NCBI GenBank assembly: GCA_013815385.1
Contig: JACDGL010000014.1
Location: forward strand, 1-63,492
Direction of reading: 5' to 3'
From: Taibaiella sp.
Lineage (GTDB): Bacteria; Bacteroidota; Bacteroidia; Chitinophagales; Chitinophagaceae
Length of the DNA stretch: 63,492 nt
Shown here: piece by piece, positions 8,726 to 17,903 of the stretch
Position numbering within the stretch: the first letter of the stretch is position 1
Layout of the letters: each line of letters begins with the position of its first letter
The notes under the pieces: model-generated
Told to the model about the DNA's origin: nothing
The model's input: only the letters and a program-made list of their open reading frames with translations
The model's database searches: none
Made by a program: the position numbers and the translations under genes

Positions 8726-9754
8726 TCAGGCTACCGGTTCTTTCTGGTTAATAAATTCCAGGGCTTTGGTAACCATGTTCTTAGAGCCTATATATATCGG
8801 GGTGCGCTGGTGCAGTTCTGTTGGTATAATATCCAGTATGCGGCCGGTGCCAGTACTGGCTAAGCCCCCAGCTATCTCTATCAGGAATGCCATGGGGTTA
8901 CATTCGTATTGCAGGCGCAGCTTGCCATTTGGTGATTTTGAGTCGGAGGGATAAATGAATATGCCGCCTTTGATAAGTGTACGGTGCATATCGGCCACCA
9001 TAGAGCCTATGTAGCGGTGTGAATAGGGACGGTTTTCTTCTTTGTTATTTTCCATGCAATGCTCCAGGTAAGCACGCAGCCCATCTTCGTAGCGGGTACT
9101 ATTGCCCTGGTTCAAAGAGTAAATAGTGCCGCTATCGGGACATTTCATATTGGGATGGGACAGGCAGAATTCACCGATGGAAGGCTCCAGTGTAAATCCA
9201 TTTACCCCTAAGCGGGTAGCATATACCATCATAGTGCTGGAACCGTATATTACATAACCCGATGCCATAAGCTTATTGCCCGGCTGCAGGAAATCTTCTT
9301 TTCTGCAATGCCCTGCAAGCGATGTTGTGCGGCGGTAGATAGCGAATATGGTACCTATAGGCGCGTTCACATCTATATTGGAGGAGCCATCAAGCGGATC
9401 AAAAAGAACTACGTATTTGGAATGGGAGGAGTATTCATCAAAGCATACTTCTTCATCATTTTCTTCAGAGGCGATGCCCGCGCAGTCAGCGCTATTCTGC
9501 AGCACGCTTATCAGGGTCTCATTAGCATATATATCCAGCTTCATCTGCTCCTCGCCCTGTACATTGGTTGCGCCATGCTTACCCAGTATATCTACCAGTC
9601 CGGCTTTGCGCACCTGTTTGTTGATCATTTTGCAGGCAAGGCCTATATCGCGCAGCAGGGCAGACAGTTCCCCTGTGGCCTGTGGGAATTTCCTTGTTTC
9701 CTGGATCGTGAATTCATCGAGGGTTACCAGTTTACGGGGGTGCATATCTATCAT
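8726..9754 (-). CDS. fbp: Fructose-1,6-bisphosphatase class 1
   Basis: The enzyme hydrolyses fructose 1,6-bisphosphate to fructose 6-phosphate in gluconeogenesis. The metal-binding motif VVLFDPLDGSSNIDVNAPIGT is present, with upstream IASEENDE and the substrate segment RYIGSMVADMHRTLIKGGIFIYP. I chose the ATG at 9754 (MIDMHPRKLV), giving 342 residues. The ATG at 9793 would add a 13-residue Cys-containing extension that is unusual for the family. The gene stands alone between its own terminator and a TPR gene on the same strand. Confidence 0.93.
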   Translation of the reverse strand: MIDMHPRKLVTLDEFTIQETRKFPQATGELSALLRDIGLACKMINKQVRKAGLVDILGKHGATNVQGEEQMKLDIYANETLISVLQNSADCAGIASEENDEEVCFDEYSSHSKYVVLFDPLDGSSNIDVNAPIGTIFAIYRRTTSLAGHCRKEDFLQPGNKLMASGYVIYGSSTMMVYATRLGVNGFTLEPSIGEFCLSHPNMKCPDSGTIYSLNQGNSTRYEDGLRAYLEHCMENNKEENRPYSHRYIGSMVADMHRTLIKGGIFIYPSDSKSPNGKLRLQYECNPMAFLIEIAGGLASTGTGRILDIIPTELHQRTPIYIGSKNMVTKALEFINQKEPVA

Positions 9755-9834
9755 AGTATTAATATCAATACAAAAATAACAATTAGAGGCCATATACCCT
9801 ATAAAGCGATGATATATAAAGCCCTTACACCAAC

Positions 9835-11316
9835 TTATTTACCTAATCTGTTGACGCCTGCTTTTGCCTGCTGATCGAGGGATGACTGGAAATCGTGGCC
9901 GCGCATAGAGAGGCATTCGCGGTAGCGGGCCAGCGCTTCTTTTGTGTTACCGGAATGCTCGTAGATAAACCCTATCTGCAACGCTGAACGGGCCGCATAA
10001 TACTCTGCCTCATTCTTACCCATATTAATAGTACGCTGGTAATAAGCAAGCGCCTTAGTTACATCGCCCCCTTCATCATAGGCACGCGCCATACGGAAGT
10101 TATACTCCAGTTTATCGCTCAGCTTGCTGAGGCTGGTTTCCTTTATTATGCTTAGTGCTTCGAGCGCCTGCTTATGATACCCGCCGTCTATGAGCAAGTG
10201 CGCTTTCAGTAAACCGGTGGGAGGCCATTCCTGCTTTTCATAAAAGCGCTGTGCCTGTTTATCCGCATCTACCTGTGTACTGCCCTGTGTATTGATCTGT
10301 GTCCGGCAGTATTCGGCCTCCCGGGTATTGCCCTGCAGATAATAAACGTAAGCCATCTTCTGCCAGGTATCCTTAATGTATATCCTGCTCCTGTTATTCT
10401 TCAGGTAGCGCTGGAAGTAACTTATGGCAACAGGATCGAGACGGGAGAGCAATGCATTGCCCATTTCATAATCAAATACGGGATAACGGAGGTAATCTTT
10501 ATTTATATCTTCCTGCCGCATAGTCTGGATAGCTACATCTGCTTTGCGGTAATTGACCGCTATATTGGCCTTGACGAAAGTATAGAGCAGGTTATCTGCA
10601 GTTACATATTCATTGCTGCTCAAAAAATCCCACACTTCTTTTTGCTTCGATTGTAGATAGAATTTGAGGTAAGCCTGATATACCACAGCTTCTGTATATA
10701 ACGGATCATTAGTGTGGTGTGCATTCAAAAAAGATGAAATGTCTTCTATGCCTTTACGCACACTACCATGCAGGCCCAGCACAGAAGCTACCCATTTATA
10801 GTTATCGGGAATGGTGCCCACTACTGTTTCTTCCAGGCCCAGAAAAACTTTATTGTAATCAAAATGAGGAAATTTTTCTTCATTTTCCTTTAGCAGCAAG
10901 TAAGACTTTCTGAAAAGTGTTGCTGCTTTAAAATGCTCGCCAAAGCGCACATTCACCAGTGCCCAGTGCAGGTATATGCCTGCTTTGCATAAGCGGTACC
11001 AGGGAGATGCTTCGCTGCCGTTATTTAATAAAGACAGGCGATAATCCATATGCCCTTTACATTTGTCAAAAACAGACCTGTCGGCATTTATAAGGAGTGT
11101 GAGGCAATCGTCATAGTCGCCGATATAGGTAGCCAGCAGATTGTAGGGATCAGCCATCAATGCCTGTTTCAGCGCTACATTGCCCTCCGGTATATGCAAC
11201 GCCATATAATGCTGGTAGGCTTTGTTGCAGCTCTCTGTATAGTTATAAGTGTACTGCTCTGCCCATAGCGGGTGGCTTAGAAACAATAAGCAAATGAATA
11301 GCCCTTTTTTTATCAC
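9835..11316 (-). CDS. Exported tetratricopeptide-repeat protein
   Basis: A signal peptide (MIKKGLFICLLFLSHPLWA) leads a 493-residue helical protein. TPR-like helix pairs are clearest near the C terminus: KLEYNFRMARAYDEGGDVTKALAYYQRTINMG, then YYAARSALQIGFIYEHSGNTKEALARYRECL. TPR proteins act as scaffolds, and no enzymatic motif is visible. It is likely periplasmic. The divergent neighbour is a small lipoprotein gene with its own promoter. The function is unknown. Confidence 0.8.
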   Translation of the reverse strand: MIKKGLFICLLFLSHPLWAEQYTYNYTESCNKAYQHYMALHIPEGNVALKQALMADPYNLLATYIGDYDDCLTLLINADRSVFDKCKGHMDYRLSLLNNGSEASPWYRLCKAGIYLHWALVNVRFGEHFKAATLFRKSYLLLKENEEKFPHFDYNKVFLGLEETVVGTIPDNYKWVASVLGLHGSVRKGIEDISSFLNAHHTNDPLYTEAVVYQAYLKFYLQSKQKEVWDFLSSNEYVTADNLLYTFVKANIAVNYRKADVAIQTMRQEDINKDYLRYPVFDYEMGNALLSRLDPVAISYFQRYLKNNRSRIYIKDTWQKMAYVYYLQGNTREAEYCRTQINTQGSTQVDADKQAQRFYEKQEWPPTGLLKAHLLIDGGYHKQALEALSIIKETSLSKLSDKLEYNFRMARAYDEGGDVTKALAYYQRTINMGKNEAEYYAARSALQIGFIYEHSGNTKEALARYRECLSMRGHDFQSSLDQQAKAGVNRLGK

Positions 11317-11387
11317 AGGTCAAAAATAAGAACTAAAGCTGGCATGGTTTTTTAACAGGCATTTATGTAATAATATACACTTTACGC

Positions 11388-11418
11388 TTGCCGCAGTAAA
11401 ATACGAAGATTACTTTTG
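11388..11418 (+). promoter_or_regulatory. Bacteroidota-type promoter of the lipoprotein at 11459
   Basis: A TTG at 11388-11390 is separated by 20 bases from TACTTTTG at 11411-11418. This is a good match to the sigma-ABfr -33/-7 pattern, 40 bases upstream of the ATG. Confidence 0.6.
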
Positions 11419-11458
11419 GCATGTAATTTGAATCGTTCACAATTAAAACTAAGTATTT

Positions 11459-11881
11459 ATGAAATCATTTAAACACATTACCATTACTGCCCTGACGGTG
11501 GTAGGATTATTCAGCGCTGTATTGTACACTTCGTGCAGCAAAAGCACCACTGCCCCAGACGCAGCATATTTAGGTGCTTATTCAACAACAGAAACTTGTA
11601 ACCCATCTGTAACGCAACCTACATTTTCTAATACTATAACATCTTCAAGTACAAGTAATAGTACTATCGTGATCAGTAATTTTGGCGCATCAGGCAATTC
11701 TGTTACTGGTACTGTGTCAGGAAATAGTGTAACGCTAAGCCCTACTACCTTTAATACTTCTACAGGTGGTTCGTACACTGTAAATGGCAATGGTACGCTT
11801 AATGGTAATATATTAACTATATACTACAACTTCTCAAACGGCGTTTCGTATACATGTACTGATGTTATGACAAAACAATAA
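11459..11881 (+). CDS. Small Ser/Thr-rich lipoprotein of unknown function
   Basis: The N-terminal hydrophobic segment ends in a lipobox-like YTSC (cleavage before Cys near residue 26). The mature ~115 residues are rich in Ser, Thr, Asn and Gly (NTITSSSTSNSTIVISNFGASG) and read like a small beta-sandwich. The spacing recalls lipocalin-like lipoproteins of Bacteroidota, but I cannot assign a family. It has its own promoter and terminator, so it is a monocistronic surface or periplasmic lipoprotein. Confidence 0.65.
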   Translation: MKSFKHITITALTVVGLFSAVLYTSCSKSTTAPDAAYLGAYSTTETCNPSVTQPTFSNTITSSSTSNSTIVISNFGASGNSVTGTVSGNSVTLSPTTFNTSTGGSYTVNGNGTLNGNILTIYYNFSNGVSYTCTDVMTKQ

Positions 11882-11898
11882 TTCAAATAAAAATTTAT

Positions 11899-11925
11899 AA
11901 AATGGGCTGTATTTTACAGCCCATT
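11899..11925 (+). terminator. Terminator after the 11459 lipoprotein
   Basis: A 12-bp stem (AAATGGGCTGTA with its complement) around a TTT loop is followed by T-rich sequence, 18 bases after the stop codon. Confidence 0.85.
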
Positions 11926-11977
11926 TTTGTTTATAGTATAGTAGAATTAATAGCAGAAGTGTTCCTTTAAATGAAAA

Positions 11978-12004
11978 ATCCCGATTGCACAATGCAATCG
12001 GGAT
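11978..12004 (-). terminator. Terminator of the 12025 lipoprotein
   Basis: A 12-bp perfect stem (ATCCCGATTGCA) has a 3-base loop. On the minus strand it is followed by TTTTTCATTT. It lies 20 bases past the stop of the minus-strand lipoprotein gene. Confidence 0.8.
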
Positions 12005-12024
12005 CATTATAATATATACCTATC

Positions 12025-12435
12025 TTAATTACCCCATTTAGATTTTGAGGTTTGTGTAGGTTGATTGCTATTGTTGGGATTATTTGTATTGGTATTATTT
12101 TGATTCCATTTAGATTGTGATGAAGGTGGTGGTGCAGGTGTTGCTACAGGTGTAGCGGTTCCTGTATGCCTTTCTGTTCTGTGGTGCGTAGAGCTGCTGG
12201 CAGTAGTAGCGCCCATTTCGCGTCTTGTAGCTAACTCCATAGAATCTGCCTTGGCTTTGGCCAATGCATTTACAATAGAATCATTCTTGGCCTGCATCTG
12301 TGTTTGCAGTTCCATAGCTTTTACATTGGCCATAGAGTCTACCTGCGCCTGCGTGGTAGTATTTTGGTTGCCACCGCTATTACACGAAGCTAATGCTATC
12401 ATGCCGGCAACAAATAGTAAGGACTGTTTTTTCAT
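12025..12435 (-). CDS. Low-complexity lipoprotein of unknown function
   Basis: MKKQSLLFVAGMIALASC is a typical SPII signal with lipidation at Cys18. The mature part has a charged helical stretch, then a Thr/Pro-rich stretch and an Asn/Gln-rich tail that ends in two similar SKW motifs (SQSKWNQN and KSKWGN). No catalytic motif is present. The disordered tail suggests an envelope spacer or stress lipoprotein. It is monocistronic, with its own terminator. Confidence 0.6.
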   Translation of the reverse strand: MKKQSLLFVAGMIALASCNSGGNQNTTTQAQVDSMANVKAMELQTQMQAKNDSIVNALAKAKADSMELATRREMGATTASSSTHHRTERHTGTATPVATPAPPPSSQSKWNQNNTNTNNPNNSNQPTQTSKSKWGN

Positions 12436-12539
12436 CTGGATGCTGTTTTAGTTAGTGCAAAAATATTGTTTGTATTTGGAATATATCTATTATCCATCAA
12501 TAATACACAAAAATAAAGCCATACTTGTGCCAGATGCCA

Positions 12540-14636
12540 TTATGATCCTATCATCTTCAGAAATTCTTCTTCAGTAATAATACTTATGGTGCCTAATTTT
12601 TTTGCCTTTTCCAGTTTAGACCCTGCATCTTCGCCTACAACCAGGTAGTGAAGCTTGCTGCTGACCCCGTTTAGTATTGTTCCTCCTTTTTCTTCCACCA
12701 TAGTTTCGGCATCGCTGCGCTTCAATTGCTGCATGGTGCCGGTAAAAAGAAATGTCTTGCCTGTGAGCTCGCCGGTAGTTGCCTGCCCGCCACGATGATG
12801 GTTGGCAAGGTTGACCCCTTGTTCTTCCAGCTCATTGATCGTTTCCCTGTTGGCCTTTTCCTGGAAAAAAGAAACAACTGAGGCTGCTACTTTAGGCCCT
12901 ATGTCTTCAAGTGTAGCCAGGCGGGTGGTATCCCAATCATACAATTCAGATATATGGGCTACAGCATGTGCCAATGTCTTAGCGGTAGTTTCCCCAACAA
13001 AGCGAATACCCAGCCCAAATATGAGGCGCGATAGTGGCTGTTGTTTAGAATTGGTAATGGCCTGCTGCAGATTTGTTATTGACTTAGCGCCAAACCCATC
13101 CATTTTTTTTATCTCTTCCCAGTTGATCGTGTATATGCCGGGTATATCGTTGAGCAAGCCCAGCTCATAAAATTTCAGAATGTTTGCGCCACCCAGGTTG
13201 CGTATATCCATAGCATCCTTGCTTGCAAAGTGCATGATGCGCTCCACTACCTGCGCCGGGCAATTAATATTGACACAGCGTAGCGCTGCTTCGTCAGGTA
13301 CCTTTACCAGCGGTTCATTGCATGCAGGGCAGTGTGCAGGAAAAATAATTTTTTCTTCCTTGCCAGTACGCAGTTCAGCAAGGGGTTTTACGATGTATGG
13401 TATTACATCGCCTGCGCGCTCTACTAATATAGTGTCTCCTATATAAAGATCTTTTTCGCGGATCACATCTTCATTGAAGAGCGAAACAGATGTAACCGTA
13501 ACACCACCAATAGGTACAGGGTCTATCTTGGCTACAGGGGTAATGGTGCCTGTGCGCCCCACCTGGAACTCTACACGCAACAGCCTGCTGGTGGCCTGCC
13601 GTGCTTTGAATTTATAAGCTACCGCCCAGCGTGGGTGGTGGGTGGTCATGCCCATACGATCCTGCATATCAAAGCTGTTCACTTTTATTACCAGCCCATC
13701 TACTTCGAAAGGCAACTCGTCGCGGCGTTGCTCAAACTCACCACAATAAGCGATCACATCATTGATATCGGTAAATACCTTCATCTCTTTTGCCGGGGTT
13801 GGGAAGCCCAGTTGATAAAGCCACTGTATAGAATCGTAATGGGTAGCTAATTCCTTAGGGCGTTTGTGGCTGCTGGTTAATGTATAATAGCTGATGTGGT
13901 ATAGGATGGCGGTAAGCCCGCGCTTGCGTACCTCCGTAGGATCCAGCATCCGCAAGGTGCCCGATGCCGCATTGCGTGGATTGGCGAGCGGCGCCAGCCC
14001 CTCAGCTGACCGCTGTTCATTAAAAGCAGTAAATGTTTTTTTATGGATAACCACCTCGCCGCGTATCTCGGTTTGTTCCACACCCTTGCTGCTGAATGGT
14101 GCAGAGAGCGGTATAGAGCGTATCTGCCGGATATTGGTTGTGATCTCCTCGCCCATAATCCCATCACCCCTTGTAGCACCGCGGGCCAGCTGGTCATGAT
14201 CATAAACTAATGAGATGCTCGCACCGTCATATTTAGGCTCTACACAGTATTCTATCAGGGTATTTTCATCGAGGTAGTCGTGGCAGCGTTTATCCCAGTC
14301 GCGCAGGTCTTCTGCATTGTAAGTATTATCCAGGCTAAGCATGGGTACCAGGTGGCTGACCGGCGGAAATTTTTCGCTTAGTCCTTTTGCAATACGCTGT
14401 GTAGGGGAATCAGCAGTTTGCTGTTCTGGAAATTCTTCTTCCAGGTGTTTCAGCTTCTTATACAGTGTATCGTATTCCGCATCGGCAAGTACCGGTTCAT
14501 CCTGCACATAGTATTTCCAGTCGGCATAGTTGATCACCCCGCGCAGGGTAGTAATAACAGATACATCATCATTTTTGTTATCAAGCAATGCCTTTGCCTG
14601 CTGGTAAAGATGCTGTTCATCTTTGGTGGTGTACAT
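12540..14636 (-). CDS. ligA: NAD-dependent DNA ligase
   Basis: The 698-residue protein has the full LigA order. The adenylation domain has catalytic Lys in EPKYDGAS, near residue 135. It is followed by an OB fold, a four-Cys zinc finger (CPAC...CVNINCP), helix-hairpin-helix repeats (GFGAKSITNL, EDIGPKVAASV) and a C-terminal BRCT domain (GKTFLFTGTMQQLKRSDAE). It seals nicks during replication and repair using NAD+. This is the essential replicative ligase, distinct from the ATP-dependent ligase at 56712. The Sua5/YrdC gene lies 27 bases upstream on the same strand. Confidence 0.97.
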   Translation of the reverse strand: MYTTKDEQHLYQQAKALLDNKNDDVSVITTLRGVINYADWKYYVQDEPVLADAEYDTLYKKLKHLEEEFPEQQTADSPTQRIAKGLSEKFPPVSHLVPMLSLDNTYNAEDLRDWDKRCHDYLDENTLIEYCVEPKYDGASISLVYDHDQLARGATRGDGIMGEEITTNIRQIRSIPLSAPFSSKGVEQTEIRGEVVIHKKTFTAFNEQRSAEGLAPLANPRNAASGTLRMLDPTEVRKRGLTAILYHISYYTLTSSHKRPKELATHYDSIQWLYQLGFPTPAKEMKVFTDINDVIAYCGEFEQRRDELPFEVDGLVIKVNSFDMQDRMGMTTHHPRWAVAYKFKARQATSRLLRVEFQVGRTGTITPVAKIDPVPIGGVTVTSVSLFNEDVIREKDLYIGDTILVERAGDVIPYIVKPLAELRTGKEEKIIFPAHCPACNEPLVKVPDEAALRCVNINCPAQVVERIMHFASKDAMDIRNLGGANILKFYELGLLNDIPGIYTINWEEIKKMDGFGAKSITNLQQAITNSKQQPLSRLIFGLGIRFVGETTAKTLAHAVAHISELYDWDTTRLATLEDIGPKVAASVVSFFQEKANRETINELEEQGVNLANHHRGGQATTGELTGKTFLFTGTMQQLKRSDAETMVEEKGGTILNGVSSKLHYLVVGEDAGSKLEKAKKLGTISIITEEEFLKMIGS

Positions 14637-14663
14637 GGCACAAAGAAAATTGGAAGCGCGTAA

Positions 14664-15284
14664 TTAACCTAATAAATTTTCCCACTCACCGGCACCTTCG
14701 CGTACCAGTTCCGGCGTGCCGCTGGTGCAGTCTACAACGGTAGATGGTACAATGCCGCCCGGCCCCCCGTCTATGACCATATCTACCAGGTGCTCAAATT
14801 GTTCGTGCATTATTTCCGGATCGGTATAGTATTCCACATCTGCATCCATAGGCAGTGATGCGCTCATAATGGGATGGCCTAATTCCTTTACGATATCGTG
14901 GCAGATCTTGTGCAGGGGTACGCGTATGCCCACGGTATCTTTTTTTGCCTTTAATAATTTAGGTACTTCCTTGCTGGCATCCAGTATGAAAGTATATGGG
15001 CCCGGCAGCGAATGTTTTAATATCCTGAACACTGGAGTATCTACACTCTTGGTATAGTCGCTGAGATGGCTAAGGTCGCAGCATACGAATGAAAATTGCG
15101 CTTTTTTAGGATCTATATTCTTAATCCGGCATATGCGGCGTATAGCATCGGGGTTAGATATATCGCAACCCAAGCCGTAAATGGTATCGGTAGGATATAT
15201 AATTATCCCGCCCCCCTTTAGGCAATCAACCACCTGTTGTATCAGCCGTGGCTGTGGATTATCCGGATGAATGCGCAATAGCAT
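14664..15284 (-). CDS. L-threonylcarbamoyladenylate synthase-like (Sua5/YciO/YrdC)
   Basis: The 206-residue protein has the YrdC fold. Markers are GGIIIYPTDTIYGLGCD, KKAQFSFVCCDLSHLSDY, KDTVGIRVPLH and GHPIMSASLP. Family members make threonylcarbamoyl-AMP for t6A37 tRNA modification. The sequence is closer to the single-domain YciO/YrdC group than to two-domain Sua5, so the exact activity is less certain. It sits between the NadR-like kinase gene (9-base gap) and ligA on one strand. Confidence 0.85.
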   Translation of the reverse strand: MLLRIHPDNPQPRLIQQVVDCLKGGGIIIYPTDTIYGLGCDISNPDAIRRICRIKNIDPKKAQFSFVCCDLSHLSDYTKSVDTPVFRILKHSLPGPYTFILDASKEVPKLLKAKKDTVGIRVPLHKICHDIVKELGHPIMSASLPMDADVEYYTDPEIMHEQFEHLVDMVIDGGPGGIVPSTVVDCTSGTPELVREGAGEWENLLG

Positions 15285-15293
15285 ACCATAAAG

Positions 15294-15818
15294 TTACTGC
15301 ATAAACTGCTGTACAGATAGCAATGATTTTTGCACGCGCTCTTCAGGAGTACCGTCTATAGCTACCCAGGGAACGCCGCTATTCTGTACCACATCAAGGT
15401 AAATGTTGTAAAAATAGCTTCGCATGGCAGGTTCGGGATGTTCTCTTTGAGGATCGTTCTGCCAGGGTATGTCTATACCCGTAAGCAGGTACAGATCGTA
15501 GCGCCGGGCAGCAATATGCCGGAGTATGGCGGCATGGCACCCGTTATATTTATACTCGCTCCATACTTTTATAACGTTCAGGTCTGTATCGCAGATAAGC
15601 AGTTTCTCTGCGCTCAGCGTGTATTTATCCTCGGTAGATAATTGTCCCTCCGCAATGGTTAAAAGATCGGCCTGTGTATATTTCCTTTTTAGCGTATCGA
15701 GGTAAGTGCGGGCATATTCCGGTACCCATAAGGTGCCAAGCGCATTAGCCAGTGCCTCGCTAAGCGTACTTTTCCCGGTTGATTCGGGGCCTATCACTAC
15801 TATTTTCTTAATGCTCAA
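15294..15818 (-). CDS. NadR-like P-loop kinase (probable ribosylnicotinamide kinase)
   Basis: The P-loop GPESTGKSTL is near the N terminus, followed by EYARTYLD and LLICDTDLNVIKVWSEYKYN, as in the C-terminal kinase domain of NadR. Ribosylnicotinamide kinase phosphorylates nicotinamide riboside to NMN. I place the start at a TTG (LSIKKIVVIG) that overlaps the end of pnuC by 11 bases, giving 174 residues. An upstream ATG would add 22 residues inside pnuC. Pairing with PnuC fits uptake plus phosphorylation of nicotinamide riboside. No adenylyltransferase domain is fused. Confidence 0.8.
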   Translation of the reverse strand: MSIKKIVVIGPESTGKSTLSEALANALGTLWVPEYARTYLDTLKRKYTQADLLTIAEGQLSTEDKYTLSAEKLLICDTDLNVIKVWSEYKYNGCHAAILRHIAARRYDLYLLTGIDIPWQNDPQREHPEPAMRSYFYNIYLDVVQNSGVPWVAIDGTPEERVQKSLLSVQQFMQ

Positions 15819-16443
15819 GTGCGGGATGTTGTTGGCGCTGTATTGCTTGCGTGCGATGCAGTTTTTTCCATTGCAGGTAACCAAAAATAGCTACAATAAA
15901 TAGAAATAGTGTAAGGCATGCGGTAAGCGGAAGACCTTTATAAAGCAGCAGCGGGATAGCAAACAGGTTTGACAGATTAAGCACCAGCCAGTTCTCTATC
16001 TTTCTGCGGGCCAGTAGCCACATGCCCGCCCAGGCAGTAGCTGATACCCATGCATCCCACACGGGCACTGTAGAGATGGTATATACATGCAGTATATAAT
16101 ATAGAATAGCCCATGAACCTAATATAATACCTATGGTTATTATCCGGTCTTTAGTATTTACATGCGTTATAGGCAGCGGTGGCTCATTCTTCTTCCTTAT
16201 CCAGTGCAGCCAGCCGTAGATGCTCATCACCAGGTAATAAACATTCAGCCACGATTCTGCAAAGAGGTGCGCTGCATACATTATATAAATGAATATAGCA
16301 GTGCTGATGATGCCTGCAGGATACAGCAGCTTATTATTAATACGTGCCAGCAATACCTCTGCTACAGCAAATGCAACGGCTAACCATTCGATAAGCGAAG
16401 TATCGCTTATCTGCTGTATGAATAATGTGAGCCAATGTTGCAT
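15808..16443 (-). CDS. pnuC: PnuC-family nicotinamide riboside transporter
   Basis: The integral membrane protein of 211 residues has about seven helices. It carries the PnuC pattern NVYYLVMSIYGWLHWIRKK and, later, WDAWVSATAWAGMWLLARRKIENW. PnuC proteins are facilitative vitamin transporters; trapping depends on the downstream kinase. I chose the ATG at 16443 (MQHWLTLF). The longer frame to 16620 runs through the tRNA gene. In this phylum PnuC paralogues can carry thiamine or riboflavin. No TPP-riboswitch motif is visible upstream, so nicotinamide riboside is preferred. Confidence 0.85.
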   Translation of the reverse strand: MQHWLTLFIQQISDTSLIEWLAVAFAVAEVLLARINNKLLYPAGIISTAIFIYIMYAAHLFAESWLNVYYLVMSIYGWLHWIRKKNEPPLPITHVNTKDRIITIGIILGSWAILYYILHVYTISTVPVWDAWVSATAWAGMWLLARRKIENWLVLNLSNLFAIPLLLYKGLPLTACLTLFLFIVAIFGYLQWKKLHRTQAIQRQQHPALEH

Positions 16444-16512
16444 GTGCGCAAATGTACTGCCAATGGCTTTACTGCTATAATCAGCGCCAGGAAAAATGCG
16501 GTGGATTCTATT

Positions 16513-16543
16513 TTTGGAAAATCGGCAATTAATTCTATTTTTG
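16513..16543 (+). promoter_or_regulatory. Promoter of tRNA-Phe
   Basis: TTTG at 16513-16516, a 19-base spacer and TATTTTTG at 16536-16543 match the Bacteroidota vegetative promoter exactly. The element ends 19 bases before the tRNA. Confidence 0.75.
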
Positions 16544-16562
16544 CCATCCCAAATACAAAGGG

Positions 16563-16638
16563 GGTGTGGTAGCTCAGTTGGTAGAGCAAAGGACTGAAAA
16601 TCCTTGTGTCGGGGGTTCAATTCCCTCCCACACCACCA
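16563..16638 (+). tRNA. tRNA-Phe (GAA)
   Basis: The full cloverleaf can be drawn: acceptor GGTGTGG/CCACACC, D-arm GCTCAGTTGGTAGAGC, anticodon stem AAGGA/TCCTT with loop CTGAAAA (anticodon GAA), T-arm with GTTCAAT, discriminator A and an encoded CCA. It is 76 nt long. Confidence 0.97.
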
Positions 16639-16642
16639 GCAA

Positions 16643-16675
16643 AAAAGCCTTTCAGTTAATTCTGAAAGGCTTTTT
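16643..16675 (+). terminator. Terminator after tRNA-Phe
   Basis: A 13-bp stem (AAAAGCCTTTCAG) with a 6-base loop ends in a T-run, 4 bases after the tRNA CCA. It can also end the convergent DUF937-like transcript. Confidence 0.85.
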
Positions 16676-16695
16676 AATTAATATATCCAGAAAGC

Positions 16696-17109
16696 TTACA
16701 ATAAACCTCCCAGGCGACTTTCTAAAGAATTCATTATTCCACCCGATGTTTGCTGCCCCTGGTCATTTGCGTTATTGGATTGGTGCATGAACCTTTGCAG
16801 TATGCCGGGTATGGAGGCGGCGATAGCGCCTGTAATAGCGGGTGATAGGCCAAATTTACTTGCCAGGCTGCCGACAAGTCCGCCTGTAATAGCGCTGGTA
16901 ACGGGACTTTCGGAGGAAAGGCCGCCTTCCAGCATTGATAAAAGGCCACCGCCGGTGCCTTGTGTGGCTACCTGGTTTTTAATGCCATTATCAATATGTG
17001 TTGCTATCTCCTGGTGTACCGCATCTGCCTGCTCCTCAGGTATGGCTTCCGCTACCTGTGGGTTATTATTCATATGCTCCTTTACGAGTTGTAATATCTG
17101 ATCGAACAT
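16696..17109 (-). CDS. DUF937-like small protein
   Basis: The 137-residue protein begins MFDQILQLVKEHMNNNPQVAEAIP. A Gly/Ser-rich hydrophobic central region follows (GGGLLSMLEGGL, AITGGLVGSLASKFGLSPAITGAIAASIPG), and the tail is Gln/Asn-rich. The pattern resembles DUF937 (YidB-like) proteins of unknown function. No signal peptide is seen, so a cytosolic location is likely. It is convergent with tRNA-Phe. Confidence 0.65.
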   Translation of the reverse strand: MFDQILQLVKEHMNNNPQVAEAIPEEQADAVHQEIATHIDNGIKNQVATQGTGGGLLSMLEGGLSSESPVTSAITGGLVGSLASKFGLSPAITGAIAASIPGILQRFMHQSNNANDQGQQTSGGIMNSLESRLGGLL

Positions 17110-17194
17110 GAAAAATTGATTTTAAAGGTTATACCAATAGTATATTAAAATGATGCCTGCAACGTGTGCTCCCTTATGCTAAGCATTATATTAC

Positions 17195-17623
17195 CTATCC
17201 TTCGACTACTTTTTTCAGACCTTCCAATACCATTCCCCAGTTTTGTTTCATATGGGTCACGCCTTCTTCATCCTTTATATTATCCTGTGTTATGGTTACA
17301 TGTGTATGGTCTTCATGTGGCCTTAGTTCATAGATCACATTGGCATAGTTTTCCGGCTTGTCCTCTTCACCGCTCATATAGCTGAAGTAGGTAGTATGCA
17401 AAAGCTTTTCAGGTACTATATCTATTATAGTCCCTTTGTCTTCGTATTGCTTGCCCTGCCATTCTCCTTTATAGGTAATAGGGCTACCCTTTTTCCAGTC
17501 GGTAGTGGTTTCTGTGCCGTAAAGGTATTGCCTGATAAGGGCAGGATCGGTAAGCCCATTCCATACTTTGTTTGCAGGGGCCTTAATAATAATGCTGCTG
17601 CTGGCTGATAATTTGTTGCTCAT
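17195..17623 (-). CDS. SRPBCC / AHSA1-type protein
   Basis: Residues 1-142 form an Activator of Hsp90 ATPase homologue 1-like START fold: IIIKAPANKVWNGLTDPALIRQYLYG, then GSPITYKGEWQGKQYEDKGTI and the closing helix MKQNWGMVLEGLKKVV. These bind hydrophobic ligands, and no substrate can be named. I chose the ATG at 17623 (MSNKLSAS); the frame from 17758 adds a Cys-rich N terminus unlike the family. It is divergent from the NRPS/PKS operon, and no link to it is evident. Confidence 0.8.
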   Translation of the reverse strand: MSNKLSASSSIIIKAPANKVWNGLTDPALIRQYLYGTETTTDWKKGSPITYKGEWQGKQYEDKGTIIDIVPEKLLHTTYFSYMSGEEDKPENYANVIYELRPHEDHTHVTITQDNIKDEEGVTHMKQNWGMVLEGLKKVVEG

Positions 17624-17903
17624 GAGGATGGTTTTGTTTTGTATAAAATTAAATATACCCAAATGCAGCCTTACCTGTGCAGACTTGTAGTCGCAAATTT
17701 TATATATTGTACTGTCATATTCTTTTGGCTTAGAGGCATTGCAGCATTGGTGATACATTTGGAGTGATGCGCAGCAGATACTAATGGCTTTGTATTTTGG
17801 GTAATTATTTTTTAATTTTTACCTTGCAAACACTTAATATCATTGGTCATAACAAGGCGCAACTTGCCTGGTACTTTTATAACCATAAATAAGTGACAGG
17901 ATA

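Noticed and set aside
12540-14636. LigA as part of the ATP-ligase repair system
   Set aside because: It is the NAD-dependent replicative ligase and sits 42 kb away with unrelated neighbours.
16444-16562. TPP or NAD riboswitch upstream of pnuC
   Set aside because: No CTGAGA-type TPP core or other aptamer landmark is visible. The region mostly holds the opposite-strand tRNA promoter.
16444-16620. N-terminal extension of pnuC
   Set aside because: It would run through the tRNA-Phe gene and its promoter, and the family starts at MQHWLTLF.
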